Positions 22,932-35,191 are shown, counted from the stretch's first letter. The stretch: 64,000 nt of DNA from Paracamarosporium sp. OC-R06-R3 (GCA_019828545.1 JACVRA010000170.1:62001-126000); one strand, 5' to 3'. The notes: generated from the letters alone by a model not told the origin. A program made the numbers and translations.

Positions 22932-23799
22932 CAGCCAATCTGCTAGGGAGTTAAACTGTCTAACATAATCTTCGCTATTTGCAATACGAATTACTCATGA
23001 TCTGTCAAAAACATCAGAGTCAAGTGACCAGGAATCTGTTAAAAGGAACATTTCTTGGCGGCTATGCCATCTAGGTGTGAAGTTTGGTGGCAAGAAGGGA
23101 ATGGCGAAGTCTGGCAGGCGACCTACCGACGAGCTCCTAGGAGGTACGGGCTCAACACGCGATGCGCCGTCTCCTATAGTGCTGCACCGAGGACATCCAC
23201 GCTGGAAGTCTCCGCAAGTGAGTGAGAGAGGTTGCGAAGCACCTCTCAGGCCGACCAGGACTCTTTCCAGCGCAAACAGCCACCTATTCACAGGTCTCCC
23301 ATCTATGCCATACACTATAGCGGGCCATGTCCGCTGCTGCAAGGGCGGCAACACATACACCGCTACCTTCTTCAACTACGCGCCATCTTGCGTGACAGAC
23401 CTCACAGTATATCTACCACAACAAGCACGCGAACCTAATTTTGGCGGCATGGCCTTGGTAAAGGCCATCCAATAACAACTCTTCAATCTATGCACCTTGA
23501 GCATGCCACTTCAAATTAGTCCGATCTGGATGCGCTCGATCTATCTCTTAAACTAGGGCCACTCATGAACATCATAGAAACAACACCGATACAGGCCACA
23601 AAAAAAGGCATATTACGATGTGTGAATTGATTCAAAGCAGCAAGCAAGCAAATCAAACTACCAGCATCAGCAGGACATGCTTGTACTGCCAGAGGGATCA
23701 CGCTTCCCTGGTAGTTTCTGGGTCCTCGGAAAAGGCTACAACGCAAAACAGACGCAATTCGAGATGGAAAACCCGAACACAATCTACTTGTAGTTAACC

Positions 23800-23946
23800 A
23801 GTAGTCAAAACCAACTGGCGGTTACAATCAGCTAGTGGTTATAATTAACTAGTAATTTCAAATAAACAATAGTTATAGTCAACTAGTAGTTATAGTTAAG
23901 TAGTATTTGTATTCAAGTAGTAGCTACAGTTAGCCAGCAGTTAACC
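23800..23946. repeat. 17-bp minisatellite, about 8.6 units
   Basis: Eight consecutive 17-bp units (starting at 23800, 23817, 23834, 23851, 23868, 23885, 23902 and 23919) and a partial ninth share the degenerate consensus AGTAGTTATAGTTAACT, with no indels disturbing the period. Units differ from one another at several positions, so the array is old. It is non-coding: 17 is not a multiple of 3, and the units contain stops in every frame. Confidence 0.88.
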
Positions 23947-25078
23947 AGCAGTGGTTGCTCCCCACACGATCACTACGACCGTGTACTCGACCCGCAACAA
24001 AATATCTGCATTGCCCCGGTTAACACGAATGCGTAGCCTCTACGTAGAAATACTTATGCTCCTTCTGCCGAACGACGCTGCCTATGCCCAGGACGATCAT
24101 GAGCGTCGGTGGCAGGCGATACCAGCGACTAAACAGACAAAAGCGTCTCTCCTCTCTTCTGTAAAACCATAGAGGTGCGCGTAATCTCTTTCCAGCGGCA
24201 AGAAATAAACTCTCAACTCCAAGGAACCACATCCGCCTTTTACAGACAACAAGGCAGCTCTACTAACAATCACTCAAGTACCATCGCCACACGCCGCTAG
24301 CACACCATCCACCGAAGACCAAGTACTCACCCCATCCCGTCAGCGTGAGAACCAGTGGTAAAGCTAGTAAAGGCATGACTACACGGAGAACGTTGGAAAG
24401 GCGCACAACCGTCCACAATCAGTCACTTAGCGCCCCACTCGCAAAAAGGAAATACGCATACTTACCCGCCACACGCTCAACCCCCCAAACAAATCCATCT
24501 CTTACTCAACTTATTCGCCCCTTTTCTACCCCGCTGCTCGCGCACTAATACATACCTACCCGTCTAGATCTCAAAACCGCGCAGGACGTCCTGGATATCC
24601 GGGATCGATGTACATCTCTTGACATCGAAGTTAATCTGCTAGAAAGGGTATGCTAGGTTGAATAGGATAGGGGTTGAACTTGTTGAGTTGCTAGGGGTGA
24701 GAAGTATGCATGGAGGGATGGATGATTTGAGTGGATAGTCTTGGTAGAGGGTAGTGGTGTGATGGGTTAGAGGTATGTTTGGTTTGGTTGATGTGCTGTG
24801 GGATGAGGAAGCGTATAGGTATGAATATAAAGAGGAAGTGGGCCGTGGTTTGAGGATAGTTAGGGGTGTGGGGATGTGGGGGGTTTGACGGTTGGAGAGG
24901 ATCTACTTAGTATTTCTACTTCCTTTCTTTTTTGTTTCTAGGATATTAAGATTGAGAGATTGCTGTGCTGTGATTGTGTGGATGGAGGCTTGTTAGGCGA
25001 AATGTGGGATCCAAAGAGGGCGCGTGGCTTAATTGCATGGCGAGATTACATGGTTATTCTATACCCATATCCAACGAG

Positions 25079-26269
25079 CTACAAACTCCGTAAGAAGCGC
25101 AGAAGCTCCTCGGTGACCCTCTCGGGCTGCTCCTGCTGCGGCCAATGGCCAGCGCCCTCGATGATCCTCACGCCTCGAAACTGCAAGCACGTTCTAGGGA
25201 AGCTCTCAAGGGCGCCAGGCTCCTGGAAGTTACCCCAGTCCTTTGCGCCTGAGATGAAGATGGAAGGACACTCGATCTTCCTGCCCACGAACAAGTCCAT
25301 GTCTTTCTTCTTGTCCGGGTCCGTCATCGTCCGGTACCAGTTCAGGCCGCCTTGGAAGCCTGAACGCGTCCATTCTGTGACATAGACTTGGAGGGCTTCG
25401 TCTGGCATCCAGCTTTTGGTCTTGTTTTCGTCTTCGTCTTTCATCATCAGTGCGATGGTTTCGGGCATCGACTTGTGCAGGGGCATCACGTAATAGAAGG
25501 GCATCTTAGCTAGTTGCTCTGCATTCCACGCCTGGAGTGGCTTCGGATCGTTGCCGGCCCAATCCGCGCTCTTGACGTGCCAGTAGCCGCGGAAGAAGGT
25601 CTCGAGGCCCTGTGCGGGAGAGTACCAGTGCAGTGCGGCGGTGGGGGTCGAGTTGTACCATTTGTAGTGCTTCCGCGGTTCGGGCAGCTTGGCCAGCGCG
25701 CTTTGGATGTCTACAGATGGAGTTGGTTCGGAGCCGCTGCTGCCGTGGAGGAGATCGAATGGCAGGCCGGGGTGCTCCTTGAACGGGTGAGACATCATGA
25801 CCACGCTCTTGAACAGATCCGGCCGCATCCACGCACACATGGACGAGGTGACGGCGCCGAAGTCGTGGCCAACGATGCACTCCACCTCGCGGTAGCCCAG
25901 GGCATGCACGAGCACGACGACGTCGCGGACCAGGGTGGTGACGGTGAACTCGGACATGTTTGTTTTGGCAAAGGCCGAGTCGTCCCAGCCGGTGGTCCTG
26001 CCATACCCCCGCTGGTCAAAAGCCACGACATAGTAGCCGGCGGCAGCCAGCGCAGGCATCACCTTCCTCCATGAAAAGGCCAGCTCTGGAAAGCCGTGGA
26101 CGAGGAGCACGAGGGGCCTTTTGTTGCCGGGTGCATATCCGGCCTCGAGGACATGGAAGGTGAGGCCGTTGGAGGGGCAGCGGACATAGGACTGGTCGAC
26201 CGAGGGCGGCAGAGGCAGCGGCGGGAGGTAGCAGTCCGCGGTGTGCGGTCTAAGGGGGTCGGCAGGCAT
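25079..26269 (-). CDS. Epoxide hydrolase-type alpha/beta hydrolase
   Basis: An intronless gene of 396 residues. The alpha/beta-hydrolase core begins near residue 50. The oxyanion motif HGFPE is at 58-62, the nucleophile Asp136 in GHDFGA, and the catalytic His375 in EGAGHWPQQE. An Asp nucleophile in place of Ser marks an epoxide hydrolase (or haloalkane dehalogenase). Tyrosines in the cap (KWYNSTP, LNWYRTM) suit the epoxide-activating pair. It would hydrate an epoxide to a vicinal diol, in detoxification or a metabolic pathway. There is no signal peptide or membrane segment. The gene is divergent from the large disordered protein gene with about 870 bp between. Epoxide hydrolase is preferred over dehalogenase because of HGFPE and the cap tyrosines. 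Confidence 0.92.
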   Translation of the reverse strand: MPADPLRPHTADCYLPPLPLPPSVDQSYVRCPSNGLTFHVLEAGYAPGNKRPLVLLVHGFPELAFSWRKVMPALAAAGYYVVAFDQRGYGRTTGWDDSAFAKTNMSEFTVTTLVRDVVVLVHALGYREVECIVGHDFGAVTSSMCAWMRPDLFKSVVMMSHPFKEHPGLPFDLLHGSSGSEPTPSVDIQSALAKLPEPRKHYKWYNSTPTAALHWYSPAQGLETFFRGYWHVKSADWAGNDPKPLQAWNAEQLAKMPFYYVMPLHKSMPETIALMMKDEDENKTKSWMPDEALQVYVTEWTRSGFQGGLNWYRTMTDPDKKKDMDLFVGRKIECPSIFISGAKDWGNFQEPGALESFPRTCLQFRGVRIIEGAGHWPQQEQPERVTEELLRFLRSL

Positions 26270-27141
26270 GAGGCTGGCAGGGTGGCGCTTGGCTGGCTGG
26301 TGCGCGCTGTTCTGTCAGAGGGCGAGGAGGACAGCTGCGCGGTGGAAAGCGGGGCGCTGGACTGTGTAGTCATGCAACCCGCTGCAGTGGATCAGATCAG
26401 GGTTTTCTGGCAGGAGAGGGCCATTGGTCGCTTGCAGCATTCTCGTGTACTGCGCATGCCCGCCATGGCTCGCAGAGGCGACTTGGGACGCGGGCGCGGG
26501 CGCGGGGATAAGACAGACGCCATGGAGCAGCAAGGCAAGAGAGGGAGCGAGACGCGCTCTGGAGCTGCTAGGCAGTCTAGTCGGCGAGGCTACGGCACTG
26601 GGTGCTCTAGAGGGCTCTAGTGTGCCCGGATAATTTGTCTGCTGCGACGTGCTCTGCGCCGTGGTTTGCGCCGCCGTGGGTTGGGCGTGGCAGGCCGCCA
26701 CGAGCACCGCCCGCAGCCACACACGCGCCCTGCGTCGCCGGGCCTGTTTCACGGCAGACGGACGCCATAGGGCCGACAAGCAACGGGCACTCAGTGTGCA
26801 CGGCAGGGCTGGGTTGCGATCGACGCCGCGGGTGCCAAGGCCCCGACTCAGGCTGCCCGTGGATCCTCCAGCTCTCGCCAGCGCCCGCCAGCTCTCGTCT
26901 CCCAATTTCCTCGTGCCTGCGCTACCCTAGTGCTGCTGCACCGTCGCCCAAGCACTCGCGCCTCGGAGCGCCGCCTGAGCCTCGTCCTTGTTTCCCTCGC
27001 CCTGCTAGTCCCTGCCGCCGTCGCCCATGGCTCCTTACATGACATCACCCCCGTAGCTTCCTTTTTCTGCTTCCCTCAGCGCCTGCGGCAGTCACCACCA
27101 CCAAAAGGGGATGCAGCCGCGCCCACGATAGCCTCCGCATC
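26270..27141. promoter_or_regulatory. Divergent promoter region, GC-rich
   Basis: About 870 bp between the epoxide hydrolase (minus) and the large disordered protein gene (plus). The region is GC-rich, so many chance frames run across it on both strands. The last part, pyrimidine-rich on the plus strand, is a typical fungal leader. No specific site was identified. Confidence 0.5.
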
Positions 27142-30100
27142 ATGCTGCGCAGTCGACGCCGGGCCTCGTCGAGCCCCGTACGTGCCTTCCTTCCTTCCCC
27201 GCGCCCGCCCCGAGCACATTCCTCCGTGGCCGCTCAATTGCCGCCTGCACGCGCACACGACTGACCCTCTCCATGCAGGCCTCCAACAGACCCCCGAGCG
27301 CCTCCGCCTCCCTTGCTGCCACAAAGGCCTTCATCCGCGACCGCGAATCCAATGGCGCCCTGTCCTCGGCCGCCGCCGCCGCCGCCCTGCGCACCCACAC
27401 CACCACACCCACCCCGGTCGCCGACACCGTGACGAAGCGGATGGTGCGGAAGAACTCGGTTTCGTCCCAGGGAAGCGGCAGCCAGCAACCTCCAGGCTTG
27501 CGCCGCCACTCCAGCTCTGGTTCCATGACTGAGCGCACCTTTCGTGCCCCGTCACCAAGCAGGAGCAGTCCGGTCGACCACAATGCGCCGCCCGTGCCCG
27601 CAGTGCCAAAGAACGTCCCCCAAGTCAGCGTCGTGCACCGACGAAACTCGAGTCTCGAACCGCCCGCGCGTGGAGGGTCGCCTGCTGGAAGAGGTGGAGG
27701 TCGCGGCGTGAGCTTGGATCGGGGGACTTCCAACGCTGGGAACCGAGGGCGAGGGCAGCCGCGAGCATCGCCGCTCTCCAAGGTGGTAGAGGACGAGCAA
27801 GATGGAGGACAGCGGTCGTCTGTCAATTTTTCGCGGCCCATGTCTCCTCCTCAGGCAGCCTCGCCCACACCGCGACCAGTGGCTTCGGCACGCGGCGGAC
27901 AGAGCGGCTGGTTCGGAGGCCCAGTTGTGAATCCAGAGCAGACATTCAGAGGTGCGCAGCCGCGGCCGAAGACATCGGACGGCGTCTCTACACATGCCAT
28001 CCAGCAAGCCGTCCAGAATGCCGCGGACAGGCATGTGTCGACCAGAGCAGCGCACATGTCGAATGGCGTGGAAGGCGCACGATTAGCTGCAGGAAGCATG
28101 CGAGCCAAACCGAGCGGAACAGCTGTACAAGCGCCACAGACATACACAGCGGCCAAGGATCGCCCGGTACGCATCGTGGATCCGAACTCGCCGTTCGCCG
28201 TGTACGACCCGTCGAGTAGAAAGTTCATCCATAAGCAGGATGCAATGAATCTACACCGGGCCATGAGCGATGCAGAAGATCCGGCTCCCCCATACGAGCC
28301 CCAGCACCACTTACACCAGACCCACCAAGAAGCGCCGAGGTACACTCAGCCGGCCAGGCAGGCTCCACAGAATACGAACATCATTCAGCGATCCCCTAGC
28401 GTCTCTCCCGTACGCGAGGCTCCACAACCGGTGGCTTATACGGGGCAAAGTGCTGCTGTGGATGCTGCTCCTGCAGTGAGCGCTACACATGCTCTTGCAC
28501 GGTCTCAAGATGAACCTGCTTCGTTCACTGCCCAGCAGTTTGCTGAAGCAGAAGACCGACTCCCCGCAGACGCGAATACAGGCCGAAAGCTGGAACCTTC
28601 CGCCTTGGAGCCGATTGACGAACCACAAGACACAGTGCCACCCAAGTTCGCTCCCAACCAGGACAGTGCTTATCCACGCCTTGCACCACCTGTTGTATTT
28701 GCTCCATCATCTGGTCCTCCGAGTACACAGGGAAGCGAGCGATCTGCGAGGACACATTCTTTGAGCCCTCCACGCAATGCGCACTTTGCTGCGGTCGCTG
28801 TGGAATTTCCAAATGGTGTGAAGCACCAACCGCCAGGCCGTTCAGTGTCACCCGCCAAGTCTGCTCTGAAAGCCTCACCATCAGTATCCGGTCGAAGCCA
28901 TTCCCCTCTCGCCAACGATGGCCGCGTTGTTAGCCGGGGAGCACCGAGCGAGGCATCCGACGCTGTCTCGGAAGACGGTGGCAAGAGGAAGAAAAAGGTT
29001 CGCATCAGTTTCGACGAGGAGCCAATTGTAGTTGGTACATCAGCATATAGCGATATCGATGTGTCGAGCCTTCCCATTGCGGATGATATGGACGAGGAGG
29101 AGGATCTCGATAATTTCATGAAACCACGTCCAGTCCTTCCGTCATTTGGCAGTATACGGGACAAGAACCGCCGATCGAGAGATGAAGAAGCCCCGGAAAA
29201 GGTTACAGAGACCGTTTCTTCGTCCATGTCGAATTCTAGCACACTCATGGGAGAGTCGACAGAGTTGTCGAGCGATCATAAGATTGGCGGTATCCTTGCT
29301 CAAGATTTTGCTACGAGGAAGGCGGAACACTCATCAGGGAACGACCCTCTTCCGCCAGAAGTAACATCCGTCGAGGGAAGCGGATATTACTCGGATTCGA
29401 GCGAAAGCGAGGCTTCGAACACTGTACCTATCGTTGATACCCAGGAGTTCCGCAAAGCGGGAGTGTCGCAATCGACACCAGAACCAGAACCGAAGACTCT
29501 GACTAATCCTGTAGAAACGCGTCCAGCTCCTCTCGAGGTACCAGTTATCGCGGTACAACCGGCCAGTCCGCCCCTTCCGCAGGAACCTGCGGTCCAACCG
29601 GTATCTATACTGCAGCCAGTGCCTAAAGCACCGCGTCCGTTTGTGCCCGGAGGATGGGATGACGACGATGCATCGGAGCCCGAGACAGAAATCAAGCAGC
29701 CTGAGCCAGTGGTTTCCGCGCCTAGCCAACCGTCCATCACGATTCAGATACCCGAGCGTCCTGTCGACGATGACTCCTCGGATGACAACAGCAGCGTCTA
29801 TAGTGACGCTTATGAAGACCTCGAAGAGGGTGAGGGCTTTGCGTCTATTGATGCGATCATGGAAAGTCCTGTTGTAGCTCCAAGTTCTCGGTTTGCATCA
29901 GATACTTCTTCGCCGGTGGATGCCCGTACACACAAAACCGGGCTGGAAAACTCGAGATGGGCTCCGACCAATGCAGAAGACATACAAGAGGGCGTCATTC
30001 AAGATCAACGCAAGACACAGTCTAATGCTGATTGGGACAAATCACAGCAGTACTGGAGCGAACTGAACGACGCACGAAAACAGCCGCAATCTGGACTACT

Positions 30101-31892
30101 CATCAATAGTCTGGCCCGCGACGATGAGCCAAAGAGCGTCGCTCAAGCATCAGCTCCTGTCGCACAGACAAAAGCTCAGCCAAAGCGAAGCGTCCAGGAA
30201 GCCCCAATACCAATCCCTCCCAAAGCAAAGGAGCGTAGAGTTAAGGTCGAGCCTGCCGTGGCCCGGGTTGAAGCATCTCCCACGCAATCTGCGAAATCAC
30301 AAGCACAACCTCGCAAATCTGCTATGAAAAAGACTACAGTTCCTTCACCACCAGCCGAAATACCTTTAAAGAAGACAATGCGTGACCGCACCCCAGTCCT
30401 AAGCAATCCTGAACCACAAATGCGGACTACCATGCGTGGAACTGGCGGTGGATTTGCCGGCAGAGGTTCACCTGCACCAGCCGCCCAACGGCAGAGCATG
30501 CCACCAATCGATACCAAAGCGTCCAGGGGTGCTTTGCAGAAGAAACATCTTCCCGCAGCGGCTGCAGGCGCAGCAGCCAGACCCCGACCACAGAGCGCCT
30601 CAGGTGTTCCCACGAAAACCAAGCCTTTTGTTCCTCCGGCACCGACTTACGATAGCGACTCTGATGCTTCGGTTAGCAGCTTCCAGCGTGAGCGACAGCG
30701 AAATCGTGCATCACGAAACAACAACGGCACATACACCATGCGTGCGTCTATGCGTTCTGGTCCCACACCAACGATGCGCGCCACGCCTCCTGTGCGCTCA
30801 ATTTCACCTCCTCGCCATGCAGCATCACCTCCAGCTTCCACCCTCAGGAAGTCCATGCGACCATCATCTCCAACACCCGAACCAACTGATGGTGTGAAGT
30901 CGTCTCGTTTCAGTATTAGATCGTTGTCTCCAACGGGCCGATTCAGGCGCAGGAGTACCTTTGAAGCCCCGCCGCCCATGCCATCTGCACCTGTCCAGGC
31001 CACGCCACCCAAGAACAAGAAGTCGATGTTTGGCAAACCAACTGCAAAACCAGCTGCAAAGGCCGCAAAGTCCTTCCGAAGCCGCATCAACGATTCCAGC
31101 GACGAAGAAGACGATCGACCACGTCGATTTCAGAGTCGCTTTGCGGACTCAGACTCGGAAGACGAAGATTTCGAACTGCCTTCTGGCCTTACGCCTGTCC
31201 GAGGGATACCAAAACGTCCTGGTGAAGAGGATGGTGATTCTACAGATCTTGAAGATGAAGCGAGTGACGATGAGGCCGCACCGACACCAACAACGAATGG
31301 CAAGGGTAGAGGCACAGCTACCAACGGATCAACCAATGTACAGAATACAGGCCTTGCGGCAGGGTCTTTACGCAAGCAGGAGCTCCCAACATTTGATGCT
31401 GGACAGAAGAAGTCGAAGCGAGGATTTTTCGGCTTTGGCAAAAAGAAGAGCACTTACCTCGCCGATACCGATGGCAACGCACAAAGCCCTGCAAACTTCG
31501 AAATCCCAATGCCTCCCGCACAGCAGAATCGCGATCGCAACCGACCTCTCACCCCTATTGGTGAGGATCGTGACATTGACGCGGGTGAAGCGACAACGAA
31601 CCCTCCAAAGGCTGGTCGCCGCACACCACTAGAACGCTCAACGTCAGACTCATGGCCACTGCCTTCCCCTAATCCTGGTTTCGCAGAAGAGCAGCGGCCT
31701 CAAAGTGCCGATGGTCCCGTGAAACGAAAACAGACTTCGGGCCGCCCCACTCTTGTCAAGAGAAACCCTTCCCAGATCTCACAAGCGAGGACGGCAATTG
31801 ACCCCAAGTCTGGCAAGGAAGTTACATTCGGGCACACAGGCAAGAAGAAGAAATTCCAAGGCTTGAGGCGGGTCTTGGGTCTCAACGATTGA
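27142..31892 (+). CDS. Large intrinsically disordered fungal protein
   Basis: My preferred model has a 36-nt first exon (27142-27177, MLRSRRRASSSP), a 101-nt intron (GTACGT...GCAG) and a second exon 27279-31892, giving 1549 residues. A start at 27273 is the alternative. The protein is almost wholly disordered: an Ala run near residue 45, Pro/Ser/Thr/Gln-rich stretches, and acidic Ser-Asp-Glu clusters suitable for casein kinase 2 (SDSEDEDFEL, SSDEEDDRP). Several Met-Arg repeats occur (TMRGTG, MRASMR, TMRAT, SMRPSS), and the C-terminus is basic (KKKKFQGLRRVLGLND). Two short motifs, RISF near residue 587 and KEVTF near 1525, fit the RVxF docking motif for protein phosphatase 1. I do not recognise a named family. 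A scaffold or PP1-targeting role is conjecture. Confidence 0.8.
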
Positions 31893-33230
31893 GCGTGTGC
31901 GGCTTCGTGCTGACACCGTTCACAGAGCGCGCTTTGCGTCAAAGCGTGCAGAACTACACCAATCGCGTCGCCGCCGTGGACACACAGTGTCTTCGTCTTT
32001 ATCCGGGCACTCGGCCGACTCGTTCGTGAGAGCGAGCGTCATCCTAATGCGTTGCTATCGACCCGATGCCGATGCCGATGCCTCTGACCAACACGACTGA
32101 CTGATGTACATCACTGTTTTCCTATACTTCGCTTTGCGCTTTCTTTTCACCTGACGACTTGACTACCCTCGCTTCTTTTCCTTTTTTCCCCTGCTATCGG
32201 GTGGCTTTTTCTGTTTGACTACGTACACGGGCACACAAAAGAGATACCAAGTTGGTTGCTTCTGGTTTTTTTTTTTTTTTGGACGCGGCGTCTAGGATGC
32301 GCTTGCGCGCTGCTAGCTGCACTGGCTGGTGCAATGCCGCTTGTTTCTTTTTTTTTCTTGTATGTAGATGCTTGATGATTCCCTGGATTGGATATACATG
32401 GTGTGTACGATGGATGCGTTGCGCCTAAGATGTAATTTCTAATGCACATGTTTGACTTGTTGCACATGGTGGGCGTGAAATCTGTGTGTGCGGAGTTTGT
32501 GAGATGTGATGGTGTGAAGAATGTGTGTGGCATGCGTGTCGTGCTGTGTTGTGTTGCGGTGTTGGGGGGTTGTGGTCGTGCTTGGTCTCTGTGGTGCTAG
32601 GTAGACGCGCAGTTAACGTACTCTCCGCCGGGCTCCTGAGGCCTTGATAGGGTGCGTGGGCGGATGTTGTGAGGCGTGTAATATATCGCTGGGTTTAGTG
32701 GGTATAGTACTGTCGGTTTGTGGATGTTGATCATCCAGTTGGTGCGACGATCTTCAGCGTTCGTCCCAGGACGAGCTGCGTATTGCGTGGCTGGGTACAA
32801 TAGATTTAGCACTGTTGGTGTTCGTGGATGGTGATGGTGATGGAGGTGGTGCAATGGTGTTTGAGTGTTCGTCCCAGGTGCGGAGGTGAATGGGTGTATT
32901 GCGTAGCGTCTTAGACTTGTGTGCGTGACGAGGCGGGGTTTCTGCTATGTTTGCGATTTGGAAGGGTGGGGTTGTACGATGTAAGGCGGTTGCTTGGCTG
33001 GGAGGCGTGATATGTGACGTTAGTCACGATTAGACGTGTCGTACGTACGAGTCTGGGTGGTGTCTTTAGATGACTGGTTGTACTGGTGTGACTGCAATCT
33101 CGGTATGAGGAGACGGGGTGCAGCTGCAAGTCTACTTCACACCAGCCATAATACCACTCTATAACCCTGCCGTATCTTCTGCACTTCGCGCTCACCTATC
33201 CTAAGCAAAACTCTGTAAGAATCCGTCAAA
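31893..33230. other. Intergenic with low-complexity DNA
   Basis: The beginning is the 3' side of the disordered-protein gene. A pure T run (about 32266-32280) and T/G-rich sequence follow. Between about 32670 and 32915 two loosely similar segments repeat words such as GTTCGTCCCAGG and GTATTGCGT, an imperfect duplication. The end is the promoter of the next gene. No coding frame is convincing. Confidence 0.45.
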
Positions 33231-33905
33231 ATGAACATCCTCCTTACCTCCCTCACCCTTTCCTCAACCGCCCACGCCCTCGGCCACATAATCATCTCCA
33301 ACGAATGCGACCAAGAAATCTGTACGCCGTCCGTCCTTCCCTCCCTCCACGCTCCCACCTAACACCCACGTGCCCTCCCAGACATCCGCTCCACCCGCGA
33401 ATCCCCCGGCACACAAGCCCTCACCCTCCTCAAAGACGCCTCCTACACCCAACTCTACTACCCCTCGCCCAACACATCGACCCTCTACCTCGCCGCCACC
33501 CCGCACTTCAGCTTGAACAGCACCCCCACCACAATCTTCTCTTCCCGCCTCGAACCCACCGCTCCCAATTCCACGCAAAGCCACACACAAGCCGTACTCT
33601 GGACGCTGGAAAATCACCTCGGCGACCCGTTCGCCGGGCGCACCGTGAGCGTGAGGCCCAGCGACGAGAGCTGCGAGGGTGTGGTTTGGGGCGCTGGGAA
33701 GCCTGCTGCGAGTAGCAGCGGGAGTGGGAGCGGCGGTGCGGACGGGGATGGGGAAAAGAGGTGTGGTGCTGAGGCGGATCTGGTGCTGAGTGTGTGTACG
33801 GGGGATTGCTTGCCGAGTTGGAGTTTGTGTGGGGCGGAGGCGCCGTGGGAGACGAGGGTTTGTTGTACGCATTGCATTGGGGGGCATCATTGTGTGGAGG
33901 TGTAG
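33231..33905 (+). CDS. Secreted BYS1/thaumatin-like cysteine-rich protein
   Basis: Two exons (33231-33321, 33382-33905; 60-nt intron) give 204 residues. Residues 1-17 form a signal peptide (MNILLTSLTLSSTAHAL). The N-terminal half, from SNECDQEIYIRST to the VLWTLENHLGDPF segment, has the look of the BYS1/antigenic thaumatin-like domain of yeast-phase and secreted fungal proteins. A Ser/Gly-rich linker (ASSSGSGSGG) leads to a compact cysteine-rich C-terminal module with nine cysteines, ending CCTHCIGGHHCVEV. It is probably secreted or wall-associated; some relatives are treated as effector candidates. The splice join rebuilds a Tyr codon (T|AC). The BYS1 assignment rests on general pattern and is moderate; the secreted gene itself is firm. 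Confidence 0.78.
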
Positions 33906-35191
33906 GTGGGTTTGGAGATGGGATACATTTGGAAGGGGATCAGGTACGACATTGCTGGGGATTTATCGAGCGGGTTTCGAAGTTGTCTGTGGGGGATTTC
34001 AAGGCTCTGCAGCCTATGTGAGATATTTGTCTGCTACCTTACTTCGTTGAGCTATGGCTTCTTACTATTCTTACTGAATTGTGTATTTGTAATGCCTCTT
34101 ACTGTTCTGCTCGTTGACAGTCGTTGTCTCCTATAAGCTTAACAGCTTGGTAAAGGTACATCTAGCGTGCAGTTCTGCTGTGGTACCGACTCACTAGGTC
34201 CTACGCTGCGCCAACACCAACTCGGTGAGGATGGGGGCTTAACGTTGGTGTGGATCATGGGTTTAGTGATGGGATAGACTGGAATTGATTGATTGATTGA
34301 TGTGGACTTGTTTTCTAGTATGATGCTATGTACCAGTCAAAGCAGCCCGGATACAATGATCGATGATAGTGTCGAGTACCTGGGCTAGCTCTTAGGAGGC
34401 CATTATGCTCTTCAATCTTTTAGATCGATATTCGATTAGATGATGAGCACTGGGGGCTGTATCCGCTTTTCTTTTTCTCTCTTTTTTTCCAAGGTTGTCG
34501 AAACTCAAGGTTAGAGTCATTGCGGTGCTGACTGTAGACAGTGCACGTCTCGCACGAAAGCCTCGAGCTATATGTACGCATTACTGGAACGGCACACCTC
34601 ACAAGCGGGCTCAGTTGCGATTGGACGCTTTGTCTCACCTCTTCCAATGGTACAGTCGTACCTTTAATCTATGGAGTTGTCAGAGTTGGCGAGGCCCCCC
34701 GCTTGGATACTTCTCCTGCTTGAAGCGGCCAGGCTAAGCTATCGAACAATTCAGCCGTCTTCACGCATCCGGCTATTGTTCCACCACAGCTGGGTCGATT
34801 CCTACAAGCAAATAATCTGTTGACAACACCGTATACCAGGAAGCGCGGAGGAGTGCGTAGGACTTGTCAAATAACCGAGTGGATGTGTGTCGCGCCCTGG
34901 TAATCCTGCTGCTAGGTGCGAGTGCGGAGGCCGGGTCTATATTATTAATATTACCATCTTACGGGGCGTAAATAGATAGGGCGCATAGCGCTCATGACCG
35001 CGCTCCCGGACTGAACGTGTAGGATTTTCAGATACCGGTGCGCAGTGTGGTGTGAGCTGCCAGAAAGGTTCAAATAATCGGGGGCCGAGATAGATTCAAA
35101 AGCACGAGTCTAGAATCACAATCCACAATTGAATGGACTACTCAGACTTCATTTTCATAGTAGTTTCTAAGTGAGAATATCCGTCACCGTC
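33906..35191. other. Intergenic, no gene seen
   Basis: About 1.3 kb. It contains a short ATTG/GATT microsatellite near 34280-34300 (TTGATTGATTGATTGATG) and AT-rich sequence. The last few hundred bases should hold the promoter of the following secreted protein. No domain or RNA gene was recognised. Confidence 0.45.

Larger units (their letters stand above)
21193..25078. other. AT-rich gene-poor stretch with small repeats
   Basis: Nearly 4 kb with no convincing gene; it holds an inverted repeat, a tRNA-like element and a minisatellite, listed separately. Both strands are open over about 23.0-23.48 kb, but neither frame resembles a known protein; this may be a relic. On the minus strand a pyrimidine-rich, promoter-like segment lies at 24.65-24.95 kb. 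It is followed by protein-like fragments, one with a hydrophobic segment near 24020-24130 (RLPPTLMIVLGIGSVV). I could not join these into one gene. A small spliced gene there remains possible. Confidence 0.4.

Noticed and set aside
22995..23475. Opposed 126- and 132-codon frames
   Set aside because: Both strands are open over the same DNA, and neither shows a domain or signal peptide; at most a relic.
24020..24960. A small spliced membrane protein gene on the minus strand
   Set aside because: Promoter-like and protein-like pieces exist (including a hydrophobic segment), but no set of GT-AG junctions joins them in frame.
27234..28055. Long open frames antisense to the large disordered-protein gene, up to about 230 codons
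   Set aside because: They arise from the high GC and biased codons of the plus-strand gene; their amino acid composition is Arg/Gly/Ala junk and no domain is present.
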